Part shown: in pieces, positions 17,644 through 24,482 of the stretch
Layout of the letters: each line of letters begins with the position of its first letter
How positions within the stretch are numbered: position 1 is the stretch's first letter
Assembly (NCBI GenBank): GCA_900544245.1
Contig: UQUH01000016.1
Span: 1 to 33,302 of the forward strand
Source of the DNA: an uncultured Coriobacteriaceae bacterium
GTDB taxonomy: Bacteria > Actinomycetota > Coriobacteriia > Coriobacteriales > QAMH01
Direction of reading: 5' to 3'
DNA: 33,302 nt
Position numbers and translations under genes: made by a program
The notes under the pieces: model-generated
What the model was told of the DNA's origin: nothing
The model's database searches: none
What the model saw: the letters and a program-made list of their open reading frames with translations, nothing else

Positions 17644-18060
17644 CTACAGGAGACTCGACGCGAAATCGGTGATGCGCTCCGCAAACGAAGCGAGCCCTCG
17701 GCGCCGCTGCGCGAGCAATTGGCGCCCGACGCGCGTCTCGCGAATGAGGCGCGGATGCCAGCGGGCGATATCAGTTGCCGGCACCCCCGCTATCATCTCG
17801 CTCACCGCACCAAGGAGCCCGCGCACGATGAACGCGTCACTCGCCCCGCGCATCGCGATGCCACCCGCGCCATCCTCCCGAAGCTCGAGCCAGGCATCGG
17901 CCGTGCAGCCCGCAAGGGCGTTCTCGTCCGTGCGTTCCTCGAGTGCGAGCATGTCGAGGCATGATGCGAACGACAGGATGTACTCGTGTTGCAACACGTT
18001 GTCGTCCAATTGCGCGAGCGCATCCAGAAAGCGCTCCTCGCGTTCCTCGACCTCGCTCAT
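17644..18060 (-). CDS. SufE-like sulfur acceptor protein
   Basis: 138 aa. SufE proteins accept sulfur from the cysteine desulfurase SufS on a conserved Cys. Here 'ALAGCTADAWLEL' carries the acceptor Cys52 in the position of the SufE GCQSQVW motif. It is followed by 'DAFIVRGLLGAVSEMIAG', matching the 'DA.IVKGL..LL' helix, and by a C-terminal 'QRRRGLASFAERI' resembling the family's 'SR.NGL.AMVERI'. GGAGGA before the ATG at 18060 supports the start. It is last in a four-gene operon with no SufS or scaffold gene nearby. A role in giving sulfur to an unusual substrate rather than general cluster assembly is possible (inference). Confidence 0.75.
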   Translation of the reverse strand: MSEVEEREERFLDALAQLDDNVLQHEYILSFASCLDMLALEERTDENALAGCTADAWLELREDGAGGIAMRGASDAFIVRGLLGAVSEMIAGVPATDIARWHPRLIRETRVGRQLLAQRRRGLASFAERITDFASSLL

Positions 18061-18088
18061 CGAATCCTCCAGCCTGCGTCAAACGGGA

Positions 18089-18520
18089 CTACACGGCCCG
18101 GTCGTCTCGTCCGGTCAACCCCGCGAAGACGAGGTCGGCGACATCACCGACCGTCTTCGCACGCCCCGCGGCGAACCCGTCGAAGGCCACGCCAAAATCC
18201 TTCTGGATGGCCATCATGAGAAACGCGTGCTTGACGGCGGCACTATCGGCACCATCGCAATTGGAGGCCGTATCGCCCTCGTAAGCATCCGCACCAAGGA
18301 CCGCGAGCTTGTCCATGGACGCACGGGAGAGCTCGTCCATGGAATCACTCGCGCAATCTTCTTCGGTGATGCGGTACTTCGCGAGAATGTAGCTTCTCAG
18401 CGATTCCGCGAGCCGGTCTCTTTCGAGCGCACCTGCCGCCGCCGCGTTCACGCATTCCCGCGCAACCGCGGCGGCCGCACGCTTCGACTCCAGAAGCGCC
18501 TGCAAAACCTCGTCGTTCAT
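18089..18520 (-). CDS. acyl-carrier-protein-like protein with N-terminal extension
   Basis: 143 aa. The last 60 residues read 'DGADSAAVKHAFLMMAIQKD' then 'FGVAFDGFAAGRAKTVGDVADLV', which has the shape of an acyl carrier protein: GADS with Ser93 as the possible phosphopantetheine site, a second helix, and the late 'TVGDV' element. The first 60 residues are an Ala-rich helical extension not found in ordinary AcpP (about 78 aa). ATG at 18520 lies 6 nt after the stop of the isomerase-like gene, without a strong ribosome binding site. Whether it is phosphopantetheinylated cannot be told. The assignment is from pattern only; a helical protein of another family is the alternative. Confidence 0.55.
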   Translation of the reverse strand: MNDEVLQALLESKRAAAAVARECVNAAAAGALERDRLAESLRSYILAKYRITEEDCASDSMDELSRASMDKLAVLGADAYEGDTASNCDGADSAAVKHAFLMMAIQKDFGVAFDGFAAGRAKTVGDVADLVFAGLTGRDDRAV

Positions 18521-18526
18521 GGAACC

Positions 18527-20056
18527 CTAGGCAACGACGGGCTCGAGACCGAGCCGCTTGGCGATGAACACGAGGTCCTCGACGTAATCGCCGTAGACGA
18601 GTGGCAGGTGCAGGCCGAAGGTCACCTGCTTCTCAAAGAAGTCATGTTCGTCCGCCACGCGGAACACGAATCCGTTGTTGCAGTTGTCGGTATCGTAGCC
18701 AAGTCCCGCCACGATCTCTCCGCGTCCGACGAACATCTGGGTGAGGTCGGACGAGATGCGACACATCGTGATGACCTGTCCCTTGTCGGCATCGAAGTCA
18801 TGGCGCTCGACGGCCCCGAAGCCGGCATCGAGGGCGAAGTGGCGAAGGCCGTACTCGTCATGGCAGCCCAGCCCATGGAAGCATCGCGTGGGCGTGGAGT
18901 GGGACGTGACGTAGAGGTTATCGGTCGACCCATCGATGGGTACCTCATACTTGGGATCGGCCCAGTTGAGCGTTCCGTCTGGGCGCTTAGGCACGGGAAG
19001 CGTGTTACCCATGTACGCCGCCTTGCCCGAAATCGCCATCTCGAGCAGCATGCACAGCGCCGTCGTCACGTCGTACTCACACGCCGAGGCAACGCCGCGC
19101 TCGAGGTTGAGCGAATGCGTGAGGCAAAACGTGAACTGCTGCTCGTTGAGCCGCCGCGTGGAGCAGCTGTCGGGACACGGTGCGGAAAACCCGGAGCAAT
19201 CGTAGTAGTCCATGAGCTTGTCGACGACCTTGTATGCCTTGAGCGAGTTTATGACGTATTGGCGCTCAACCTGGCACATGGAGGCACCGCCAATGAGCTT
19301 GTCGGCCTCGGCTTCGCACCAGGCCACGTCCTCATCGGTAAGGTTTTGTGTGATACGCCCGGGGGTGGTGTGGTTTCCGCCTTCGGGCAACGGTTCCATC
19401 ATGTCCATGAGCTCGTGGATGTTGACGAAGCGGAAGTTCGTGCCGATCTCGTCACGCACCCTGGCGAGGCTGTCGAAGCTGTCGGTACCGCCGACCATGG
19501 CCTTGGTGCCGTCAAAGCGCGGGGCAAGGAGGATGTTGGCGGTGCGCACGGCCTTCTCGGCGCGTATGTCGAGCATCTTGCGCTTGAGCTCGTCCCAGTC
19601 GAGCGCGAAGACGATATCGGCTCCGCGGCGTACCGAGGACGCGAAGAAGAGCTGGCCGAACATCTTGAAGGGGTTGGCCGCGATGGGCTTGCTCGTGCGC
19701 AACGCGAATTCCTCGACGATGGTGTTGGAGCCAAAGGCAGTGCTGACGAGATAGAAGTCCGCCACGTTATCGTCGGCGAGCATCTCGTCGAACCACTCCT
19801 CCTTGATGTCCCAGTCGTCCGTGGACTTCACGATGACGGGGTCGAGGACGTCGAAACGCTCGTCATTTTTCAGGTTGAATTGGATAGCCTTCTCGAAGCC
19901 GTCGTAGATCTTGCCGTTGACCATTGCATCGAAGCCGGGCTCGAGTGCCTGGCCGCTTGCCATGCGACAAGGTCCCTCGTAGTAGTACTTGTGCTCCATG
20001 CAGAAGAAGATGGGTTTCACGTTGAGCTTGACGTCATTGACCGTGCGGACAGCCAT
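18527..20056 (-). CDS. L-fucose/L-arabinose isomerase-like protein
   Basis: 509 aa. The C-terminal half has the layout of the fucose isomerase fold: 'ACEYDVTTALCMLLEMAISG' (candidate metal ligands Glu and Asp), then 'TSHSTPTRCF' (candidate His), then 'LRHFALDAGFGAVERHDFD' and 'GQVITMCRIS', matching the family's 'H.T.P...HF..G.GVA..G.F..G.VT..R'. Known members isomerise aldoses and ketoses with a divalent metal. An unusual Cys-rich stretch 'CSGFSAPCPDSC' precedes this part. The start is ATG 20056, with TTGGAG 6 nt upstream, rather than the in-frame TTG at 20068. It is second in an operon with zinc-ribbon, ACP-like and SufE-like genes, so a simple sugar catabolic role is doubtful. The substrate is unknown. 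Confidence 0.7.
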   Translation of the reverse strand: MAVRTVNDVKLNVKPIFFCMEHKYYYEGPCRMASGQALEPGFDAMVNGKIYDGFEKAIQFNLKNDERFDVLDPVIVKSTDDWDIKEEWFDEMLADDNVADFYLVSTAFGSNTIVEEFALRTSKPIAANPFKMFGQLFFASSVRRGADIVFALDWDELKRKMLDIRAEKAVRTANILLAPRFDGTKAMVGGTDSFDSLARVRDEIGTNFRFVNIHELMDMMEPLPEGGNHTTPGRITQNLTDEDVAWCEAEADKLIGGASMCQVERQYVINSLKAYKVVDKLMDYYDCSGFSAPCPDSCSTRRLNEQQFTFCLTHSLNLERGVASACEYDVTTALCMLLEMAISGKAAYMGNTLPVPKRPDGTLNWADPKYEVPIDGSTDNLYVTSHSTPTRCFHGLGCHDEYGLRHFALDAGFGAVERHDFDADKGQVITMCRISSDLTQMFVGRGEIVAGLGYDTDNCNNGFVFRVADEHDFFEKQVTFGLHLPLVYGDYVEDLVFIAKRLGLEPVVA

Positions 20057-20073
20057 GGATAACTCCAATCGGG

Positions 20074-20670
20074 TTAGGAACGCACCTCGTCGAGATGACT
20101 CATCAGGAAGCGAAGCTGTTCAAGCGTATGGTTATAGGCAAAGCCCTTGCGGCTTTGCGCTGTGGAAAGGGCGCGGATGTCACGTTGTGCACCGTCTTTC
20201 AGGTGGATTCTGAGAACGAGGCTCGAGCTATGGCCCCTCGCATCGGACGGTACGGGGTTTCCATCATCGAGAATCTCGATCGAGTCGATGCCGTCATAGG
20301 AGAGCACCTCTCCTCCCTCGCGTACCTCCATGCCGGTGACGTCGCGGATGGGACAGATGAGGAGCTCGCGCGTGCGATCGTTGTAACGGGCAAAGGTGCC
20401 CACGGCGCCGGTGGCGACGAAGGCATCATCGACACGGTCATCGCCGGGCAGCTCGAGAGGCGGCCTTTCCCCGGCGACGATGGCCTCGAGCGTGGCGAGG
20501 TCGAACATCCGGGCGGGCGGCGCGAACGTGCGCCCGGTGCTCTCCTTCACGTACCGGCGCACGGTGCGGTCGCATGCGGCGCACAGAAACCTGCCGTCGG
20601 CAAGCGGGGCGCAGTTGATTCCAAGGCTCTCGCGTCCGCAGGCCGCGCATTCCTTCATGAAGAGTCCCAT
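20074..20670 (-). CDS. DUF4428-like zinc-ribbon protein
   Basis: 198 aa. The N-terminus has two CxxC pairs (Cys8/Cys11 and Cys30/Cys33) in 'KECAACGRESLG' and 'GRFLCAACDRTV', the pattern of DUF4428 proteins, which probably bind zinc. The rest is mixed beta/alpha with 'LSYDGIDSIEILDDG' and 'LVLRIHLKDGAQRDI', of no known function. ATG 20670 is chosen over the longer frame (20712) because GGAGGTG lies 5 nt before it. It is the first gene of the isomerase/ACP/SufE-like operon. No membrane segment or signal peptide. Confidence 0.7.
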   Translation of the reverse strand: MGLFMKECAACGRESLGINCAPLADGRFLCAACDRTVRRYVKESTGRTFAPPARMFDLATLEAIVAGERPPLELPGDDRVDDAFVATGAVGTFARYNDRTRELLICPIRDVTGMEVREGGEVLSYDGIDSIEILDDGNPVPSDARGHSSSLVLRIHLKDGAQRDIRALSTAQSRKGFAYNHTLEQLRFLMSHLDEVRS

Positions 20671-20723
20671 GACGTCACCTCCGGTCCCTCGCCTGCCGTT
20701 TTTGGTACCCACACAATGGGAAT

Positions 20724-20757
20724 GCCCGCAGAGGAAGGGTACGAATCCTCTGCGGGC
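20724..20757 (-). terminator. terminator of operon 2
   Basis: GCCCGCAGAGGA (20724-20735) and TCCTCTGCGGGC (20746-20757) form a perfect 12 bp stem with a 10 nt loop after the lipoprotein gene. The promoter of the DUF4428-like gene must lie between this and 20676, or the operon depends on read-through; no clear hexamers are seen. Confidence 0.75.
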
Positions 20758-20784
20758 GATGGGATCGATGTCGATCTTCGCGGG

Positions 20785-21228
20785 CTAGCGCACGCAGATG
20801 ATCTTCTTCACACCCGATTGGCTGCCGTCGAAGATGAGCTTCGACCCGCCGGCAATCTCGAGACGGACTTCCTGTCCGTCAGAGGTCTTGGCGGTACCGG
20901 CCGTCGCGGACTGGGCCTCCCACGTTCCGGTAAGGATGGAGGTGCCGTTGTCCTGCACGTCAAACGTACCGTCGGCATTCATGATGATCTTGTACTGCTC
21001 GGTAGCGACCTCGCCCTGACCAGGAACGATCTCGGACTTGGAAACCCACTCGCCTGCATAGTAGCGAGCGTCGCCCTCGGCCTTGGTCGGGTCGGACTTC
21101 GAGGCGGACGCGCTGCTCGAGTTGCTGGCGGAGTTATCCGAGGAGCAACCCACGATGCCAGCAAAGCACAGGCAACCAACGCACGCTGCCAGGAGGATGG
21201 TGACGAGCTTCTTCATAGAATTCTTCAT
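20785..21228 (-). CDS. small secreted lipoprotein
   Basis: 147 aa. Lys-rich start, hydrophobic segment 'LVTILLAACVGCLCFAGIVG' and a lipobox with Cys28 ('GIVGC'), then a Ser/Ala-rich linker and a beta-rich domain 'YYAGEWVSKSEIVPGQGE' to 'GVKKIICVR'. The pattern 'MNADGTFDVQDNGTSILTGT' with 'W' resembles lipocalin-like or META-like small beta domains of lipoproteins, without a firm family. It follows MFS 2 after a GC-rich hairpin, so it may be co-transcribed with operon 2 or separate. A second ATG lies at codon 5. Confidence 0.75.
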   Translation of the reverse strand: MKNSMKKLVTILLAACVGCLCFAGIVGCSSDNSASNSSSASASKSDPTKAEGDARYYAGEWVSKSEIVPGQGEVATEQYKIIMNADGTFDVQDNGTSILTGTWEAQSATAGTAKTSDGQEVRLEIAGGSKLIFDGSQSGVKKIICVR

Positions 21229-21279
21229 GATGGTGGATCCTCTCTCTACATTCGTATCCGTACGTACCCTTTTTTTGTA

Positions 21280-21308
21280 AGGGCGCCATCGGCTTTGGAC
21301 GGCGCCCT
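21280..21308 (-). terminator. hairpin after MFS carrier 2
   Basis: AGGGCGCC (21280-21287) and GGCGCCCT (21301-21308) pair around a 13 nt loop. On the minus strand it is followed by TTACAAAAAAA, not a U-run, so termination may be partial. Confidence 0.55.
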
Positions 21309-21326
21309 CGCAACCAAGCCCGATGC

Positions 21327-22664
21327 CTACTTGCCCTCGGGGGCGCCTTGCGGCTTGCCGGCGCCCTCGCCGCCCTTAGGCTTGCTCGGCTTCATGCCGA
21401 GGCTGAACAGGATGCCGATGACGCCGACGGGCACGAGCGCCCAGAACGCCAGCATCGGATCGGTCATGCCAAACGCCATGGAATCGACGAAGTTGTGCAT
21501 GACGTAGCTCGTCGGGATCTGGCCGATGTACTGGCCGATGGTCAGGAACGAGAGGCCCAGACCGACGGCGGTGGCGCCACCCTTGAACACGTAGGTGGGG
21601 ACCATGGGCCGGCAGCAGCCGTTCAGGAACATGTTGCCGATGCAGAAGAACAGCACGTAGGCGATGAACATCGGGACGCTGTTATGGAACGCAAGCGCGC
21701 AGCAGATGGTCAGCGACGTGATGCCCGCGATGACGCAGATGTACTTCAGGTGCTTGGGGGTCTTGTCCAGGATGAAGCCACCGAGCGGGGCCAACGCGCC
21801 GCATGCGCAGATGAGGCCACCGAGGATGCCGGCCATGCCGACGTCCCAACCCATGCCGCCGGCATTGGTGGAGAGCTGCAGCCACGTCTTGAGGTACTGG
21901 CTGAAGGCGTAGTTCATGTAGTTGAAGATCGCGAACATGACGATGAGGCACCACAGCTGGCGGCTCTTGAACAGGGGCAGGACCTCGCGGAAGCTCTTGC
22001 GCTCGGGGCTGACCTCGGACACCTCGTCACCCCTCGGCTCGCGGAACACGAGGAAGAACAGCACGAGGATGACGACCATGACGATGGCCCAGATCCACAG
22101 GAACACCGTCATGTCACCACCGACGGCGCCGAGTACGCTCGAGCTGATGGCGTTGATGGTGAAGATGCCGATGGGAGCCCAGGTGGACCAGATTGCCATG
22201 GCGCGACCACGGGTGCCGTGCGGGAACCAGACCGACACGCAGGTCGGGCCGGCGACGACGGTGGTCGACAGGCCCAGACCGAGGATGAAACGGCCGGCGA
22301 GGAACACCATGAAGTCAGTGGCGGCGAAAACCGAGCAGATGACCTGGCCGATGATCGCCAGGATCATGCCCGTGCACGTTGCCATCTTGGGGCCCCATTT
22401 GCGCACCAGGATGGACGTCGGAAACGCCATGATGAGGGCGCCGATGGGCACGAGACCCATGACGTTGGCCATCATGGGAGCCTGGAAGGTCGGGTTAATG
22501 CCCGCCTCCCAGCCGGAGAACACCGGGAAGGTCACGCCGGGCAGCCATTGCCAGGCGAACACGATGCTCACGGCGCACAGCAGGGACACGATGAGGCACG
22601 GCCAGGCATAGCCGGGGGTCTTCATCGGGGCATCTGCTGCGGCGACTGCGTTGGGATTGCTCAT
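21327..22664 (-). CDS. MFS transporter 2, 445 aa
   Basis: Major facilitator protein with about 12 membrane segments, similar to MFS 1 and MFS 3. 'GPTCVSVWFPHGTRGR' and 'AMAIWSTWAPIGIF' mark the shared form. The C-terminal tail is short, Gly/Lys/Pro-rich. A strong ribosome binding site AAGGAGGG supports the ATG at 22664. It comes 34 bp after the amidohydrolase gene, so it is part of molybdoenzyme operon 2 and very likely moves that pathway's substrate or product. The compound is unknown. Confidence 0.9.
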   Translation of the reverse strand: MSNPNAVAAADAPMKTPGYAWPCLIVSLLCAVSIVFAWQWLPGVTFPVFSGWEAGINPTFQAPMMANVMGLVPIGALIMAFPTSILVRKWGPKMATCTGMILAIIGQVICSVFAATDFMVFLAGRFILGLGLSTTVVAGPTCVSVWFPHGTRGRAMAIWSTWAPIGIFTINAISSSVLGAVGGDMTVFLWIWAIVMVVILVLFFLVFREPRGDEVSEVSPERKSFREVLPLFKSRQLWCLIVMFAIFNYMNYAFSQYLKTWLQLSTNAGGMGWDVGMAGILGGLICACGALAPLGGFILDKTPKHLKYICVIAGITSLTICCALAFHNSVPMFIAYVLFFCIGNMFLNGCCRPMVPTYVFKGGATAVGLGLSFLTIGQYIGQIPTSYVMHNFVDSMAFGMTDPMLAFWALVPVGVIGILFSLGMKPSKPKGGEGAGKPQGAPEGK

Positions 22665-22698
22665 TTTCTTTCCCTCCTTGAGATCGATGCGCTATCGC

Positions 22699-23757
22699 TT
22701 ACAGGTTGAACAGACGCGCGGCGTTGCCGCCGAGGATGAGCTTGCGATCCTCTTCGTCGATGTCCAGCGCGTTGATGGCACCCACGGAGCGGGCCATCCA
22801 CTCGTAGAACACGGGGAACGAGGAACCGAGCAGGATGTGGTCGGCACCGCAGACCTGCACTGCGCACTCCAGCTCCTCCTTCGACCAGCTCATGGGATGG
22901 GTCGAGTCGAAGTAGATGTTGTTCTTCAGGTAGCGGAAATAGTCCTCGCGGCTGATGTTGGTGGCCAGGCGGTTCATGGCCTCCTTCTTCTTCACCGAGA
23001 CGTGCGGGGCGAGCAGGTTCTGCAAGGCGAACCAGTTGCCGCCGAACATGGTGTGGACGAACTTCAGATCGGGGAACTCGTCGAACATGCCCGAATAGAG
23101 CTCGCGGCCGACGGCGACGGCCTGGACGGTGATGCGGCCGAGCTCGCGGCGCAGCGGCGTGTAGTCCTGGAACATCTGGAAGACGTTCTGACCGGGCGTA
23201 TGGTGGATGACGGCCGGGATCTTGTGGTCGTTGATGTACTTCATGTACGGCTTGAACAGGTCGTCGTCGAGGAACTTGTTGCCATAGGCGCAGGCAAGCT
23301 GGACGCCCACCATGCCGAGGTCGTTCATGCAGCGCTTGAGCTCGTCGACATCCTCGGGGCGACCCCAGGGAGGCACGACGGCGTTGGCGACGAGGCGACC
23401 CTCGGACTTCTTGCACATGTCGGCTGCCTGGTCGTTCACGATCTTGCAGATCTCGAGCGGCAGCCACTCCTGCCACACGGGCATGCGCAACATGGCGATG
23501 TCAACACCGACCTCGTCCATGGCTTGGATCTTGGCCTCGAGGGTGTAGTCGCCCTCGACGTAGTTCAGGATCTCCTGGCCGTCTTCGGTGGCCACGACGA
23601 CCTGGTCATGCTTGCCATCGGGGGTCTTGGTCACGTAGGTCTTGATGCCGAAGGTGATGGGTGCCGAATACAAAAACCCGTTCAGGACCTTCTCGTTGGT
23701 AAACAGGTCCGTCGGCAGGAAGTGCATGTTGTCGTCGATTACCTTGAAATCTTCCAT
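22699..23757 (-). CDS. amidohydrolase-2 family protein with altered metal site
   Basis: 352 aa TIM-barrel protein of the amidohydrolase-2 group, which includes ACMSD and resorcylate or dihydroxybenzoate decarboxylases. The N-terminal metal motif, normally H-x-H, reads Asn10-Met-His12 ('DDNMHFLP'). 'AVIHHTPG' (His185/His186) and 'KFVHTMFGG' (His235) are kept. The late metal Asp, normally in 'GSD.P', is Ser313 ('LLGSSFP'). The gene thus keeps the fold and two to three His but lacks two expected ligands. The start ATG 23757 has AAGGAGGAG. It lies inside operon 2, after a molybdoenzyme and a small ORF and before an MFS carrier. An aromatic-acid decarboxylase or hydrolase role is inferred; a changed or non-metal chemistry is possible. 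Confidence 0.85.
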   Translation of the reverse strand: MEDFKVIDDNMHFLPTDLFTNEKVLNGFLYSAPITFGIKTYVTKTPDGKHDQVVVATEDGQEILNYVEGDYTLEAKIQAMDEVGVDIAMLRMPVWQEWLPLEICKIVNDQAADMCKKSEGRLVANAVVPPWGRPEDVDELKRCMNDLGMVGVQLACAYGNKFLDDDLFKPYMKYINDHKIPAVIHHTPGQNVFQMFQDYTPLRRELGRITVQAVAVGRELYSGMFDEFPDLKFVHTMFGGNWFALQNLLAPHVSVKKKEAMNRLATNISREDYFRYLKNNIYFDSTHPMSWSKEELECAVQVCGADHILLGSSFPVFYEWMARSVGAINALDIDEEDRKLILGGNAARLFNL

Positions 23758-23809
23758 TCTTTCTCCTCCTTTTCGATACGCGTACGCGACAATGCGCGTC
23801 CGCCTCGTC

Positions 23810-23989
23810 TTACTTCTGGTAGATGTCGTTGACGATGTGCTTCTTCATCTTCTCCATGTTCTCGGAGCAACGCACGCGCCAGTCGACGCGACCTTGCTCG
23901 CGCTCGCCCTGCGTGACGGTGTGGCTGAACTCGCGCGGAGCCCTCACGTCTACGTGATCGAGGCGCTCGACGATGTCTTCCATGCTCAT
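23810..23989 (-). CDS. 59 aa small protein in molybdoenzyme operon 2
   Basis: A short open frame fits exactly in the gap between ferredoxin 2 and the amidohydrolase. The product begins MSMEDIVERLDHVDVRAP and ends 'ENMEKMKKHIVNDIYQK'. It is charged, with one Cys and one Trp, no membrane segment and no signal. Purine-rich sequence (GGAAGGTAAAGGAC) lies directly before ATG 23989; an alternative ATG is at 23983. I do not recognise a family. Its place suggests a small subunit or an accessory factor of the molybdoenzyme or the amidohydrolase. It is easy to miss because of its length. Confidence 0.7.
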   Translation of the reverse strand: MSMEDIVERLDHVDVRAPREFSHTVTQGEREQGRVDWRVRCSENMEKMKKHIVNDIYQK

Positions 23990-24015
23990 GTCCTTTACCT
24001 TCCTTTCGTTTTTGT

Positions 24016-24054
24016 CTCCCCGCCTGCCAGGGACACGACCTGGCCGGCGGGGAG
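24016..24054 (-). other. strong hairpin between ferredoxin 2 and the 59 aa gene
   Basis: CTCCCCGCC (24016-24024) pairs with GGCGGGGAG (24046-24054), with inner GCCAGG/CCTGGC. On the minus strand it is followed by ACAAAAACG, so it is more likely a processing or stabilising hairpin than a full terminator. Operon 1 has a hairpin in the same place after its ferredoxin gene. Confidence 0.6.
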
Positions 24055-24128
24055 TTTGCTATGGAAAGCCGGTTCGCAGCTCGGAGGGATTGGGGGTGTG
24101 CTTCCCGGCTGGTTCCCGTACGTGACGC

Positions 24129-24467
24129 CTACTTGATGGCGACGATCATCTGCTTGGGCGCGTCGACCTTGGCGGCCAGCTCCTCCACCAGCCCCCACTC
24201 GAGGCACTGCGCCTGGCAATGCTGCACGCAGCTCGGTCGCTTGCCCTTGGCAGTGCGGCTCTCGCACAGGTCGCACCACTCGGTGAACTGGGGGATGAAG
24301 TCGTAGTCGTAGTGCTTCTTCGACGCGTCGATGGCCAGGGGTCCGAGTTGCGTGATGGTGATGCCGAACTCCTTCTCGGAGTACCCCTTCTCCTGCTGGC
24401 AGGCGAGCACACATGCCTCGCAGCCGGTGCAGTAGTTGTAGTCGACGAAAATTCCTTCGTGTGCCAT
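24129..24467 (-). CDS. short DmsB-like ferredoxin subunit 2
   Basis: 112 aa paralogue of the ferredoxin at 11051-11413, starting MAHEGIFVDYNYCTGC. Cys13/16/19/23 and Cys65/68/80/84/88 sit in the same arrangement and suggest two [4Fe-4S] clusters. It lies 15 bp after the catalytic gene with GGAGAGG upstream of its ATG. It should be the electron carrier for molybdoenzyme 2. As in set 1 no NrfD/DmsC-type membrane anchor is present, so electrons must come from a soluble donor or another partner (inference). Confidence 0.9.
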   Translation of the reverse strand: MAHEGIFVDYNYCTGCEACVLACQQEKGYSEKEFGITITQLGPLAIDASKKHYDYDFIPQFTEWCDLCESRTAKGKRPSCVQHCQAQCLEWGLVEELAAKVDAPKQMIVAIK

Positions 24468-24482
24468 GTCTCTTACCTCTCC

